A stretch of 64,000 bases of DNA, from positions 1 to 64,000 of the forward strand of contig BNBP01000032.1 in assembly GCA_014656015.1 (NCBI GenBank), written 5' to 3'. The notes beneath the pieces are model-generated. The model was not told the origin of the DNA. It did no database searches and was given only the letters and a program-made list of their open reading frames with translations. Shown here piece after piece: positions 32,936 through 41,086 of the stretch (positions within the stretch are counted from its first letter, which is position 1; the number at the start of each line of letters is the position of its first letter). The translations under genes were made by a program, and so were the position numbers. The DNA comes from Streptomyces griseoaurantiacus. Lineage in GTDB: Bacteria; Actinomycetota; Actinomycetes; Streptomycetales; Streptomycetaceae.

Positions 32936-34180
32936 TCAGGGAAGTGCCCGGATCCAGTCGGCGACCTGCCGGTGCAGGGCGGACGGGTCCAGGGAGCGGC
33001 CGTCGGCGTTGTCGGCGCGGATCTCCAGGACGGGGACGCCCGCGGCCTCGAGGGCGTGGGTGGTGAACCAGCTGCTGCGGCTGTCCGGGCTGATCAGGTG
33101 GACGACCCCGTCCACCCGGTGCTCCTTGGCCTCCTTGACGTACCACTCCACCGACCAGGGCGGGGTGTACATCTGGTCGCGGAAGGCGCAGAACCTGGCG
33201 GCCAGCGCGCGCAGGGGGTCCTCGCCGTAGCGGGCGTAGGCGTCGGCGGCGAGCGCGAGGTACATGGACCAGACGAAGACCGCCCCGTGGCTCTCCTCGA
33301 AGGACCGGTAGAAGTTCATGTCGAACCAGAGCCCGCGGCCGATCCACATGAGCCGGCGCCGTTCGTCCTCGACCACGGCGTGGTCCTTCTCGACGAGGGC
33401 GCTCACCTCCCGGTACAGGTTCTCCGCGGCGGACGTGGCCCACCGGGTGCCGCGGTGCCACTGGGGGATCATGACCGCGGGGATGACGTCGTTCACCGGG
33501 ACCGGGCACCTGGGGGCGCGGGCCAGGAGGTCGCGGGTGCGCCGGTTCCATTCGGCCTGTTCGTTGGAGAGGGCCATGACCTCGGCGAGCCGGTCGGGGT
33601 CGTAGGCGGCCCCGGTGAGTTCCTCCAGCCGGGGGACGAGGGCGCGCAGCTCCTGTTCGAGGAGGTCGATGCGGGCCGGTCCGACGGCCGACTCCCAGTC
33701 GTGGCGCATCAGCGTCCACCACTCGGTGGGCACGTTCTCGGCGACGGCGCTCTCCAGGGGCAGGAAGGGAACGCCCAGTTCGCTCTCCCACAGGCCGAAC
33801 ATGCGGCGCATGCTGTCGCCGGTGCACTCGGCGAGTACGAGGGAGGGCCGGGGCAGTCCGCCCCAGGGGGCGTCGTCGGCCCTCGGGGCCAGGGCCTCGG
33901 CGAGGGGCAGGGCGCTGTACTGCTCGATGTCGTCGGGCAGTCCGCGGCCGCGCAGGGCTTCGAGGTAGCGGCCCGACATGCGCTTGGCGGAGATGATCGA
34001 GGCCCACCACTGGTTGACGACGTAGGGCACGTCCATGGCCCGGAAGATCTCCTGGGGCGCGTCCGCGTTGACGAGCGCCAACGGTCTGCCGCGCTCGGCC
34101 TCCGCCCGCGTCCCGGCGAACCATTCGCGCTGGTGGCTGAGTGCGGCACCGGCCGCGGCCAGTCGCTGTCGGCCGGTCAT
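32936..34180 (-). CDS. 2-hydroxyacyl-CoA dehydratase-type subunit 1 (HGD-D family)
   Basis: A 414-residue member of the HgdA/HgdB-BcrB/BcrC family. Recognisable parts are PLALVNADAPQEIFRAMDVP at the start, LVLAECTGDSMRRMFGLWES with one conserved-type cysteine, ARFCAFRDQMYTPPWSVEWY, and the C-terminal GVPVLEIRADNADGRSLDP. Such subunits hold a [4Fe-4S] cluster and abstract water from 2-hydroxyacyl-CoA through a ketyl radical, or reduce aryl-CoA. At the usual third cysteine position the sequence is VHLISPDSRSSW, with serine. It ends the ten-gene operon and overlaps the second subunit by ATGA. Confident about the family, not about the reaction. Confidence 0.78.
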   Translation of the reverse strand: MTGRQRLAAAGAALSHQREWFAGTRAEAERGRPLALVNADAPQEIFRAMDVPYVVNQWWASIISAKRMSGRYLEALRGRGLPDDIEQYSALPLAEALAPRADDAPWGGLPRPSLVLAECTGDSMRRMFGLWESELGVPFLPLESAVAENVPTEWWTLMRHDWESAVGPARIDLLEQELRALVPRLEELTGAAYDPDRLAEVMALSNEQAEWNRRTRDLLARAPRCPVPVNDVIPAVMIPQWHRGTRWATSAAENLYREVSALVEKDHAVVEDERRRLMWIGRGLWFDMNFYRSFEESHGAVFVWSMYLALAADAYARYGEDPLRALAARFCAFRDQMYTPPWSVEWYVKEAKEHRVDGVVHLISPDSRSSWFTTHALEAAGVPVLEIRADNADGRSLDPSALHRQVADWIRALP

Positions 34181-35295
34181 GAGGCCACCTCCGTCGCCGG
34201 CCGGTCCGACAGCGCGTCGAGTCCGGTCGTGTCGATCTCTCCGTAGGGCTGGTCGTGGAGCAGGGCGGAGGGCACGGGTGCGGCGGCGCGCTGTGCGGGG
34301 AAGTCCCAGCGGTGGGCGTCGTCGTGCCGGCGGCAGTAGCAGAGGAACGCCTCGGCCCGGCCCTCCTTCACCCCCGCCGCGGCGGCGCCGGCCCGTTCGC
34401 GCGCGGTCCGCGCGGTCGCCGGCCGCACCTCGCGGGTGTAGTGCTCGGCGAGTCCCTCCAGGGTCGGTTCGGTGACGGGGGGCTGGTCGGCCGAGTCGCC
34501 GCTGTCGTGGTCGTCGCCCACCACGCGCCATCCCCCGGCCTCCAGGGTGTCGTAGACCGCGGCGGTGTCGTGGGCGCTGCCGGAGAGGAGCAGGGGCCGG
34601 CCGGGCGGCGGGGTGCCCGGTGCGGACAGGGCCTCGGTGAGGGTGCGGGCGTACAGGCCGGGCGGCATGACCGTCCCGGCGGTGTACCAGCGCAGGGCGT
34701 CCGCCCCGGACAGCTCCGCGGCACGCCGCCCGCGCAGTTCCCGGCGGGCGGCGCGTGCCGTGTTGTGCGCGGCGACGGCCTCCTCGAGTTCGGCGGGGGT
34801 CAGCGCGGCGCCCCGCCAGGCGCCCAGTTGGTCGGCGAGGCGGCGCAGACCGCGCAGGTTGTAGCGGCGGGTGGCCTCGCCCGGCAGGTGCAGCAGGTCC
34901 GCGAAGTGGAAGGGGGGCAGTTCCTCGGCGCGGATGCGGCGCAGTTCGCGCAGGGTGTGGAAGAGCTGCACGGAGGCGTCGCAGTCGTGGGTGAGGACGA
35001 GAAGGTCGAGGGCGGGGCCCTCGGGGGCGAGGAGCCCGGCGAGGAGGTTCACCGTGTGCGGATCGACCGCCCCGTCGAGGTAGGCGCGGGCGCGCCGGGT
35101 GTCGCGCCCGGGCCGGCCGGTCAGCCGGACGGGCAGGGCGCCGGCCGCGGTGATCAGTTCGACGGGGGTGTCCGCGCCGACGTAGCCGACGACGGGGCGT
35201 CCGCGCGCCGCCCAGTCGCGGGCGTGCAGCAGCGGGTCGTCGTGGGCGGCCCGGAGCGCGGCGGCCGCCCGGTGGGTGGTGTCGGAGGGGGCCAC
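34177..35295 (-). CDS. 2-hydroxyacyl-CoA dehydratase-type subunit 2 (HGD-D family)
   Basis: A 372-residue partner subunit. GRPVVGYVGADTPVELITAA is the family start (it recognises the G-x-P-E/V-LI-AAG element), LLVLTHDCDASVQLFHTLRE has the CD cluster-binding cysteine, GRPLLLSGSAHDTAAVYDTL and RVVGDDHDSGD are the domain junction, and AEAFLCYCRRHDDAHRWDFP has the late cysteines, so this subunit keeps its cysteine set. The GTG at 35295 follows GGGGGTGA and is 2 bases from the CoA-transferase stop. With the first subunit it would make the heterodimer typical of the family. No HgdC-type activator ATPase is encoded in the window. Confidence 0.78.
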   Translation of the reverse strand: MAPSDTTHRAAAALRAAHDDPLLHARDWAARGRPVVGYVGADTPVELITAAGALPVRLTGRPGRDTRRARAYLDGAVDPHTVNLLAGLLAPEGPALDLLVLTHDCDASVQLFHTLRELRRIRAEELPPFHFADLLHLPGEATRRYNLRGLRRLADQLGAWRGAALTPAELEEAVAAHNTARAARRELRGRRAAELSGADALRWYTAGTVMPPGLYARTLTEALSAPGTPPPGRPLLLSGSAHDTAAVYDTLEAGGWRVVGDDHDSGDSADQPPVTEPTLEGLAEHYTREVRPATARTARERAGAAAAGVKEGRAEAFLCYCRRHDDAHRWDFPAQRAAAPVPSALLHDQPYGEIDTTGLDALSDRPATEVAS

Positions 35296-35297
35296 GC

Positions 35298-36566
35298 TCA
35301 GATCACCCCCTCGTCGCGCAGCAGCGCGATCTCGTCCTCGGTCAGTCCGCCGAGCCGGGCCAGCAACTCGGCGGTGTGCTCGCCCAGGTGGGGGGCCGGG
35401 CGGTCCAGCCGGGCCTCGGAGCGCGAGAAGCGGATGGGGATGCCGGGGCCCATGAGTCCCGTCGGGCCCTGCTCGGGGTGGCCGAGTTCGACGACCTCCT
35501 CGCGTTCCAGGACGGCGGGGGCCCGCAGGGCGTCGGCGGGTTCCAGGACCTCGGCGGCCGGGACGCCCTCGGCGGCGAGGGCGGCGACGGCCTCGGCGCG
35601 GGGCAGGGACCGGGACCAGTCCTCGATGAACGCGTGCAGCCGGTCGGCGTTGCGCACCCTTCCGTCGCGGGTCGCGAAGTCCTCGTCCTCGATGAGTTCG
35701 GGGCGTCCCAGTGCGCGGAAGACACCGCGCGCGAAGGTGTCGGTGGGGCCGCACAGGGCGAGGAACCCGTCCTTGGCGGGGAAGATGCCGAACGGTGCGA
35801 GCCGGGGCACCTCGTTGCCGGTGCGCAGGGGCAGCCCGACCTGCTGGAAGGCGTCGAAGGGCTCGGTGGACAGCAGGGAGGTGAGGGCGCCGAGCATGGA
35901 GACGTCGACGTGCTGTCCCTGGCCGGTCGTGTCGCGGTGGGTCTTGGCGGCCAGGGTGCCGATGACGGCGTACAGGGGGGCGAGCAGGTCGCCGACGGGC
36001 AGGCCGAAGCGGACCGGGTCGGCGCCGGGGTCACCGGCGGTGAACATGACGCCGCTGAGCGCCTGGACGATGGAGTCCATGGCCTTGCCGGGGCGGCCGG
36101 CGCCGAAGCCGCTGATGGAGGTGTAGATGACGGCGGGGTTGACGGCGCACACGTCGGCGTAGCCGATGCCGAGGCGGTCGGCCGTTCCGGCGGCGTAGTT
36201 CTCCACGACGACGTCGGCGCCGCGCGCGAGGCGCAGGAAGGTGTCGCGGCCCCGGGGGTCCTTGAGGTTGAGGGTGATGCTCCGCTTGTTGCGTCCGCGG
36301 CCCATCATCGACACCGACATGTCGGTGTCGCCGCCTCGGGCGACGGTGAGTCCCTCGGGGCCGTAGTAGGGCGAGTTGTTGCGGGAGGAGTCGCCGCCGG
36401 TGGCGGGGTTCTCCACCTTGACGACCGTCGCGCCCAGCCCGGCGAGCAGCAGGGTGGCGTAGGGGCCGGCGAGGGCGGTGGTCAGGTCCAGGACGACGAG
36501 GCCGTCCAGCGGGCGGCCGGCGGCCGCTTCGGCCAGGTCATCGGTGCTCGGGTGCTCGGCGGTCAC
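35298..36566 (-). CDS. CaiB/BaiF family CoA-transferase
   Basis: A 422-residue family III CoA-transferase. The N-terminal VVLDLTTALAGPYATLLLAG and GATVVKVENP, the DVVVENYAAGTADRLGIGYA segment and GLPVGDLLAPLYAVIGTLAA are family signatures; Asp193 in PVGDLL is the expected catalytic aspartate that forms the acyl-anhydride and CoA-thioester. The GTG start overlaps the CapA stop. It would charge a carboxylic acid with CoA before the dehydratase encoded next, as in anaerobic amino-acid fermentation operons. Confidence 0.9.
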   Translation of the reverse strand: MTAEHPSTDDLAEAAAGRPLDGLVVLDLTTALAGPYATLLLAGLGATVVKVENPATGGDSSRNNSPYYGPEGLTVARGGDTDMSVSMMGRGRNKRSITLNLKDPRGRDTFLRLARGADVVVENYAAGTADRLGIGYADVCAVNPAVIYTSISGFGAGRPGKAMDSIVQALSGVMFTAGDPGADPVRFGLPVGDLLAPLYAVIGTLAAKTHRDTTGQGQHVDVSMLGALTSLLSTEPFDAFQQVGLPLRTGNEVPRLAPFGIFPAKDGFLALCGPTDTFARGVFRALGRPELIEDEDFATRDGRVRNADRLHAFIEDWSRSLPRAEAVAALAAEGVPAAEVLEPADALRAPAVLEREEVVELGHPEQGPTGLMGPGIPIRFSRSEARLDRPAPHLGEHTAELLARLGGLTEDEIALLRDEGVI

Positions 36567-37696
36567 AGTTCCTCCTCCAGGACGTCCACGGCGGCGTCCC
36601 CGTTCCAGACGAAGCGGGTGGTGAGTCCCGCCCGCCGGGTGATGTCCCGTACGTAGTCGAGGACTTCCTCGCCTCCGGTGGTCCGGGTCACGGGCACGGG
36701 GCGGCCCAGGTCGTCGATGCGGCAGGGCACGAGGCCGGCCCGTGTCCCGTCCTCGTCCACCCGCAGGGAGGCGATGACGGTGTTCCGGCTCTCGGGGTGG
36801 AAGGGGTAGTACGGCATGTCCGGGTCGGGGGCGAAGCCGTACAGCTCGACGCGGCGGCGTGCCCATGCGGCCCGCTCGGGGCTGTCGTTGCCCTGGGGGG
36901 TGAGGGCACGGGTGACGGTGACGAAGTTGCCGAGGCCGTGGAAGACGGGCCGCCCCCGGTACATCTCGACGCCGCGCATGATGTGGGCGTGGTGGGCGAA
37001 GACGGCGTCGGCCCCGGCGTCGACCGCGGCCTGCGCCACGGGCCGTTCGTACATGGCGATCTCGGCGGGGGTGTGGCCGACTCCCTTGTGCAGGCCGACC
37101 ACGACGACGTCCGCCTCCTGCCGGGCGCGCGCGATGTCGTCCGCCATGCGCCCGAGGCTGTCGGGGGCGGCGAAGGTGTAGACGGCGGGCGGGCCGCCGG
37201 GGCTCGCGTGGTCGAGTTCGTAGTGGGTCAGGACGTGGACGTAGGCGCAGCCCGGTTTGGCGCTGGTGGCCCAGCTCTCCCTGGGGCCGACGCAGTTGTA
37301 GCTGAGCACGGCGACGGTGCGGCCGCCGGCGCGGACGAGGGCGGGGCGCCGGGCCTCGTCGAGGGTGGCCCCGGCGCCGGCGGTGGCGAGCCCGTGGGAC
37401 CGGGCGTGCCGGACGGTGTCCAGGACGCCCTCGGGTCCGGCGTCGGCGATGTGGTTGCCGGCGAGGGTCGCGACGTGGAAGCCGGCGCGGGCGAGGGCGC
37501 CGAGCGCGGCGGGGTCCGCGGGCGGGGCGGGCACGTCGGTGCTGGACTGGGTGTCGGTGGTGGAGTGGGGCACCTCGACGTGGCCGATGACGGCGTCCCC
37601 GGTGCCGAGCACGGTGCGGCTGGGGTCGAAGAAGGAGTCGGGGCCGGGCTCGTCCAGGATGATGTCGCCCACGGCGAGAACGGTGGTGGTGGTCAC
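36563..37696 (-). CDS. CapA family protein (poly-gamma-glutamate-type metallophosphoesterase fold)
   Basis: A 377-residue CapA/PgsA-like protein. LAVGDIILDEPG is the first metal-binding segment, TLAGNHIADAG the GNH motif, VVVGLHKGVGH and VFAHHAHIMRGVEMYRGRPV with GLGNFV the later histidines. The family has a calcineurin-like metallophosphatase fold; a few members hydrolyse amides or act in capsule polymerisation. It has no signal peptide, so it should act in the cytosol. It is coupled by GTGA overlaps to both neighbours. Its task in a CoA-dependent catabolic operon is not obvious. Confidence 0.8.
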   Translation of the reverse strand: MTTTTVLAVGDIILDEPGPDSFFDPSRTVLGTGDAVIGHVEVPHSTTDTQSSTDVPAPPADPAALGALARAGFHVATLAGNHIADAGPEGVLDTVRHARSHGLATAGAGATLDEARRPALVRAGGRTVAVLSYNCVGPRESWATSAKPGCAYVHVLTHYELDHASPGGPPAVYTFAAPDSLGRMADDIARARQEADVVVVGLHKGVGHTPAEIAMYERPVAQAAVDAGADAVFAHHAHIMRGVEMYRGRPVFHGLGNFVTVTRALTPQGNDSPERAAWARRRVELYGFAPDPDMPYYPFHPESRNTVIASLRVDEDGTRAGLVPCRIDDLGRPVPVTRTTGGEEVLDYVRDITRRAGLTTRFVWNGDAAVDVLEEEL

Positions 37697-38538
37697 CACT
37701 GGCCTCCCTTGCTTTCGTAGCCGGCGAGTTCGTCGAGGAAGACCCGCACCTCGCGGGCCAGCCGCTCCGGGCGTTCGCGGGCGATGAAGTGGCCCTCGTC
37801 CTCGAAGAACACCGATTTGCAGTGGGGTACGCGGGTCGCGGCGCGCAGGGCGGAGGCGGGTGAGATGACGCCGTCGCGCATGCCCGCGAGGGACAGCACA
37901 GGCACGTCGATCGTCTCGAGGATCCCGGCGACCTCCTCGTCGGTGGTGGCCTCGGGGAAGGGCATGCCCTGGTTGACGGCGGCCTCCTCCTCGCTCAGGG
38001 CGAGCTGGTGGGCGACGAGGGCGCGGACGGTCTCCTCGCGGAGCGCGAGCCGCCGTTCGCCCTCGGTGCGGCCGCCCAGGACGCGGAACTGCTCCTCGAC
38101 GACGGCCGGGTCGTGGCGTCCCTCGATGATGCGGCGGCGGCCCTCGGAGGAGGAGGTGTCGCCGGTGCGGTCGTGGGGGGTGCCGACCACGCTGATCAGC
38201 GCCCGCAGCCGTTCGGGGTGCCGGCGGGCGAGGTGCCAGCCGATGCCGGCGCCGTGCGAGACGCCCGTGTAGACGAAGGTGTCGATGCCGAGGTGGTCGG
38301 CGACGGCCAGGACGTCCTCGCCCCACTGGTCGAGCCATCCGGCGGCCGGGGGTCCGGCGAGGTGGCTGGAGCGGCCGAAGCCGCGGGCCTGCACGGTGAC
38401 GACCGTGCAGTCGTACGGGGGCCGGGCGAGGATCGCGGGGTAGGCGTCGAAGCCGGCCGCGCTGGAGAGGACGACGTCGTCTCCCGAGCCGTGGCGTTCG
38501 TACCGGACGTCGGCTCCGGTGAGGCGGAGGACGCTCAT
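37693..38538 (-). CDS. Alpha/beta hydrolase (epoxide hydrolase/esterase-like)
   Basis: A 281-residue alpha/beta hydrolase. VYTGVSHGAGIGWHLARRHP is the nucleophile elbow with Ser, LSLAGMRDGVISPASALRAA carries the acid, and FFEDEGHFIARERPERLARE the catalytic His. A helical cap lies between. The ATG at 38538 follows GAAGGGA and overlaps the stop of the next upstream gene. It may cleave an ester, lactone or C-C bond in the imported compound. No membrane or export signal. Confidence 0.82.
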   Translation of the reverse strand: MSVLRLTGADVRYERHGSGDDVVLSSAAGFDAYPAILARPPYDCTVVTVQARGFGRSSHLAGPPAAGWLDQWGEDVLAVADHLGIDTFVYTGVSHGAGIGWHLARRHPERLRALISVVGTPHDRTGDTSSSEGRRRIIEGRHDPAVVEEQFRVLGGRTEGERRLALREETVRALVAHQLALSEEEAAVNQGMPFPEATTDEEVAGILETIDVPVLSLAGMRDGVISPASALRAATRVPHCKSVFFEDEGHFIARERPERLAREVRVFLDELAGYESKGGQW

Positions 38539-40019
38539 GTACGGGGTCCCTTCTCGTCGGTGGTGGCCGCCGCGTGGTGGTCCGGCGGGGTGGGGAGGCG
38601 GGTGCGGCGGGCCGCGTCGAGGAGGGCGCGGGCGTCCTCCTCCAGGAGCAGCCCCTGGCCGGTGAGGCGCGCGCAGGCCTCCTCGAAGCGGTGCGTGCGG
38701 TCTCCGGGGCCGGGGTAGAGCCCGGCCAGCCGGGTGGGGGGCAGGGGGGTCATGTGGCCGATGAGCCCGGCGACCGCGCGGGGGTCGGCGAGCGGTGCCC
38801 AGGGCGAGGGGAGGCAGGATCCCGGGGCGGGGGTGCTGTGCGGGCGGTAGGAGGCGAGCGGGGCCTCCACCCAGGGGGTGCGGACGCCGCCGGTCACGTT
38901 GCCGTCCTCGTCGCGCAGGAGTTCCTCCGCCGTCCCGGCGGGTGCCTCGCTCTCCGCCGCCGCGAAGGTGAAGCGCGCGGCGCGCGGCGGTGCCTGCCCG
39001 GTGGCGGCCCAGCGGTGCAGCAGGGCGTAGACGGCGCGGGCGACGGCGTCGGGGCGGGCGTCGCTGGTGGGCTCGGCGATCCGCCAGTCGGACACGTCGT
39101 GGCCCTTGCGGCGGAACTGGGCGGTGTTCGTCAGCACCGTCGAGGTCAGCGGGTCGTGGTGGGAGGTGCCGGCGACCTGGTAGAGCCGGTAGCGGTCCTC
39201 GGGTGCGTCGCTGTCGGGGCGCAGGGCGGCGCGGTGGGTCTCGCTCTCGAACTCGCTGAGCAGCTCGATCACCGGGACGCCGGCGGGGCCGATGGTGCGC
39301 CGGGGGTCGTCGGGCGGCAGGACCTCGGAGTCCTCGGAGAGCGGCGGGTAGCCGGAGGCGCCGGCGGCGCCGGAGGAGATGCCGATGAGGTAGCCGTCCA
39401 CGGCGGGCCGCCCGTCGGGGAGCCGGTGGCGCTCGTGGAAGCCGTCCTGGAGGAAGACCCGGCAGAAGCTGCCGGTGTTCGACCATCCGGAGAGGTACAC
39501 GTGCCGGACCCGTGCGGCCGGCTCGCCGAGGACGCTCCGTCCCGGGGTGCGCAGGTCCGCCAGGACGCTGCCGACGATGTCCCAGCCCAGTCCGGCGGCG
39601 GGCAGCGACACCTCGCGGTAGCGGTCGGGGTCGTAGTGCTCCCGCAGGGTCGCGGCGCTGCGGTGGTCCTGGGTGATGCCGACCCAGGCGGCGCCGGTGG
39701 CGGTGATCCAGCCGTGCGCGACGCGCCAGGCGGGTGCGCTGTCGTAGTCGGGGTGGAGGGGTTCGGCCGCGACGACGCCGTTGAAGTGTCCGGGGGCGGG
39801 GACGCGGACCAGGACGCGGGTGGTGAACGGGAGTTCGCCGACGCGTTCCCGGACTCCGTCGCGGTGGCGGTGGAGCCCGGCCGTGCCGTCGACCAGGTAC
39901 TCGTGTTCGGTGTAGCCGAGGGGGGCGAGGTCGACGCCGACGCCCTCCTCGGAGAGGTGGCTGGTGCCCAGGGGCGGCGACGCGGGATCGCCGGGCAGTG
40001 CGCGGAGGTGCGGTGTCAC
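38535..40019 (-). CDS. Large alpha/beta hydrolase domain protein (Abhydrolase_10-like)
   Basis: A 494-residue protein of the long alpha/beta hydrolase type. YLSGWSNTGSFCRVFLQDGF is a GxSxxG-type nucleophile elbow followed by the family-typical large-residue helix. PAVDGYLIGISSG, VPVIELLSEFESETH and LYQVAGTSHHDPLTS (the probable catalytic His) follow the same order as in PF20091 proteins. It has no signal peptide. The GTG start overlaps the ATPase stop, tying it to the importer. Together with the smaller hydrolase it suggests that the imported compound is an ester or amide that is opened before CoA activation. Confidence 0.75.
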   Translation of the reverse strand: MTPHLRALPGDPASPPLGTSHLSEEGVGVDLAPLGYTEHEYLVDGTAGLHRHRDGVRERVGELPFTTRVLVRVPAPGHFNGVVAAEPLHPDYDSAPAWRVAHGWITATGAAWVGITQDHRSAATLREHYDPDRYREVSLPAAGLGWDIVGSVLADLRTPGRSVLGEPAARVRHVYLSGWSNTGSFCRVFLQDGFHERHRLPDGRPAVDGYLIGISSGAAGASGYPPLSEDSEVLPPDDPRRTIGPAGVPVIELLSEFESETHRAALRPDSDAPEDRYRLYQVAGTSHHDPLTSTVLTNTAQFRRKGHDVSDWRIAEPTSDARPDAVARAVYALLHRWAATGQAPPRAARFTFAAAESEAPAGTAEELLRDEDGNVTGGVRTPWVEAPLASYRPHSTPAPGSCLPSPWAPLADPRAVAGLIGHMTPLPPTRLAGLYPGPGDRTHRFEEACARLTGQGLLLEEDARALLDAARRTRLPTPPDHHAAATTDEKGPRT

Positions 40020-41086
40020 AAGGTTCCGTTCTCGTGGTGCGGCGTGGAGGCCGGCGGGCCGAACGGCTCGGTCCAGTCCGGGAGTTCCTCGACGCGGTGG
40101 CAGGCGACGCGGCCGCCGTGGGGTGCCTCGCGCAGGGCGGGGCGCTCGGTGCGGCAGCGGTCGACGGCGAAGGGGCAGCGGTGGGTGAAGGGGCAGGCCT
40201 CGGCGAGGGGCAGGGCCCGGGCGGGCGGCGGGGTCATCGCCTCGCGGCGTTCGCGGCGCTCGCGCTGCCCGCCGACGCTGTGCAGCGGGGCGGACATGAC
40301 CAGTTGGCGGGTGTAGGGGTGGCTCGGGGCGCGGCAGACGTCCGCCGCGGTGCCGGACTCCATCACCCGGCCGCGGTAGAGGACGACGAGGTCCTCCGCG
40401 ATGTGGTGCACGACGGCGAGGTCGTGGGTGATGAACAGCAGCGACAGGCCGAGGTCCTGCTGGAGTTCGAGGAGCAGGTTGAGGATCTGCGCCTGCACGG
40501 ACAGGTCGAGGGCGCTGACCGCCTCGTCGCAGATGACGAGTTCGGGCCGCACGATCAGCGCCCGGGCGAGGGAGATGCGCTGGCGCTGGCCGCCGGAGAA
40601 CTGCGCCGGGTAGCGGTCCGCCGTGTCGGGCGGCAGCCCCACCCGGTCCAGGATGGCCCGCACGGCGTCCTGGCACTCGGCCCGGCCGAGCGGGGTGCCG
40701 GTGCGGTCGGCGCGGGCGCGCAGTGGTTCGGCGAGCGTGTAGCCGATGGTCTTGGTGGGGTCCAGGGAGCTGTAGGGGTCCTGGAAGACGACCTGGATCT
40801 CCTGCGGTCTGCTGTCGCGGCGGCCCGCCTCGTGCAGCCGGGCCGGGCCGTAGGTGACGGCGCCGGAGCCGATCGGCGCCATGCCGAGGACGGCCTTGGC
40901 CACGGTCGACTTGCCCGATCCCGACTCCCCCACCAGGCCGACGCTGCGGCCCGCGGGGACCCGCAGGCTGACGCCGTCGACGGCGCGGCGGTGCCTGCGC
41001 CGGCCGAGGGGGTAGTCCACGACCAGGTCGTCGATGACGAGGCCGGCTTCCTCGCGGCCCGGTGTCTCGTGCACGGGAGCGCTCAT
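40016..41086 (-). CDS. Oligopeptide-type ABC ATPase (OppF-like)
   Basis: A 356-residue ATPase. Walker A GESGSGKS, Q-loop VFQDPYSSLDP, signature FSGGQRQRISLARAL, Walker B LVICDEAVSALD, H-loop FITHDLAVV. The C-terminal oligo_HPY extension with its cysteines (CPFTHRCPFAVDRC) is present, unlike in the sulfur-operon ATPases. The ATG at 41086 overlaps the stop of the permease-ATPase fusion. Confidence 0.92.
   Translation of the reverse strand: MSAPVHETPGREEAGLVIDDLVVDYPLGRRRHRRAVDGVSLRVPAGRSVGLVGESGSGKSTVAKAVLGMAPIGSGAVTYGPARLHEAGRRDSRPQEIQVVFQDPYSSLDPTKTIGYTLAEPLRARADRTGTPLGRAECQDAVRAILDRVGLPPDTADRYPAQFSGGQRQRISLARALIVRPELVICDEAVSALDLSVQAQILNLLLELQQDLGLSLLFITHDLAVVHHIAEDLVVLYRGRVMESGTAADVCRAPSHPYTRQLVMSAPLHSVGGQRERRERREAMTPPPARALPLAEACPFTHRCPFAVDRCRTERPALREAPHGGRVACHRVEELPDWTEPFGPPASTPHHENGTL

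Noticed and set aside
32936..35295. Reading the two HGD-D genes as a benzoyl-CoA reductase
   Set aside because: The family covers both reductases and dehydratases; no BcrA/BcrD ATPase subunits or ferredoxin are nearby, so only the dehydratase-type family name is used.
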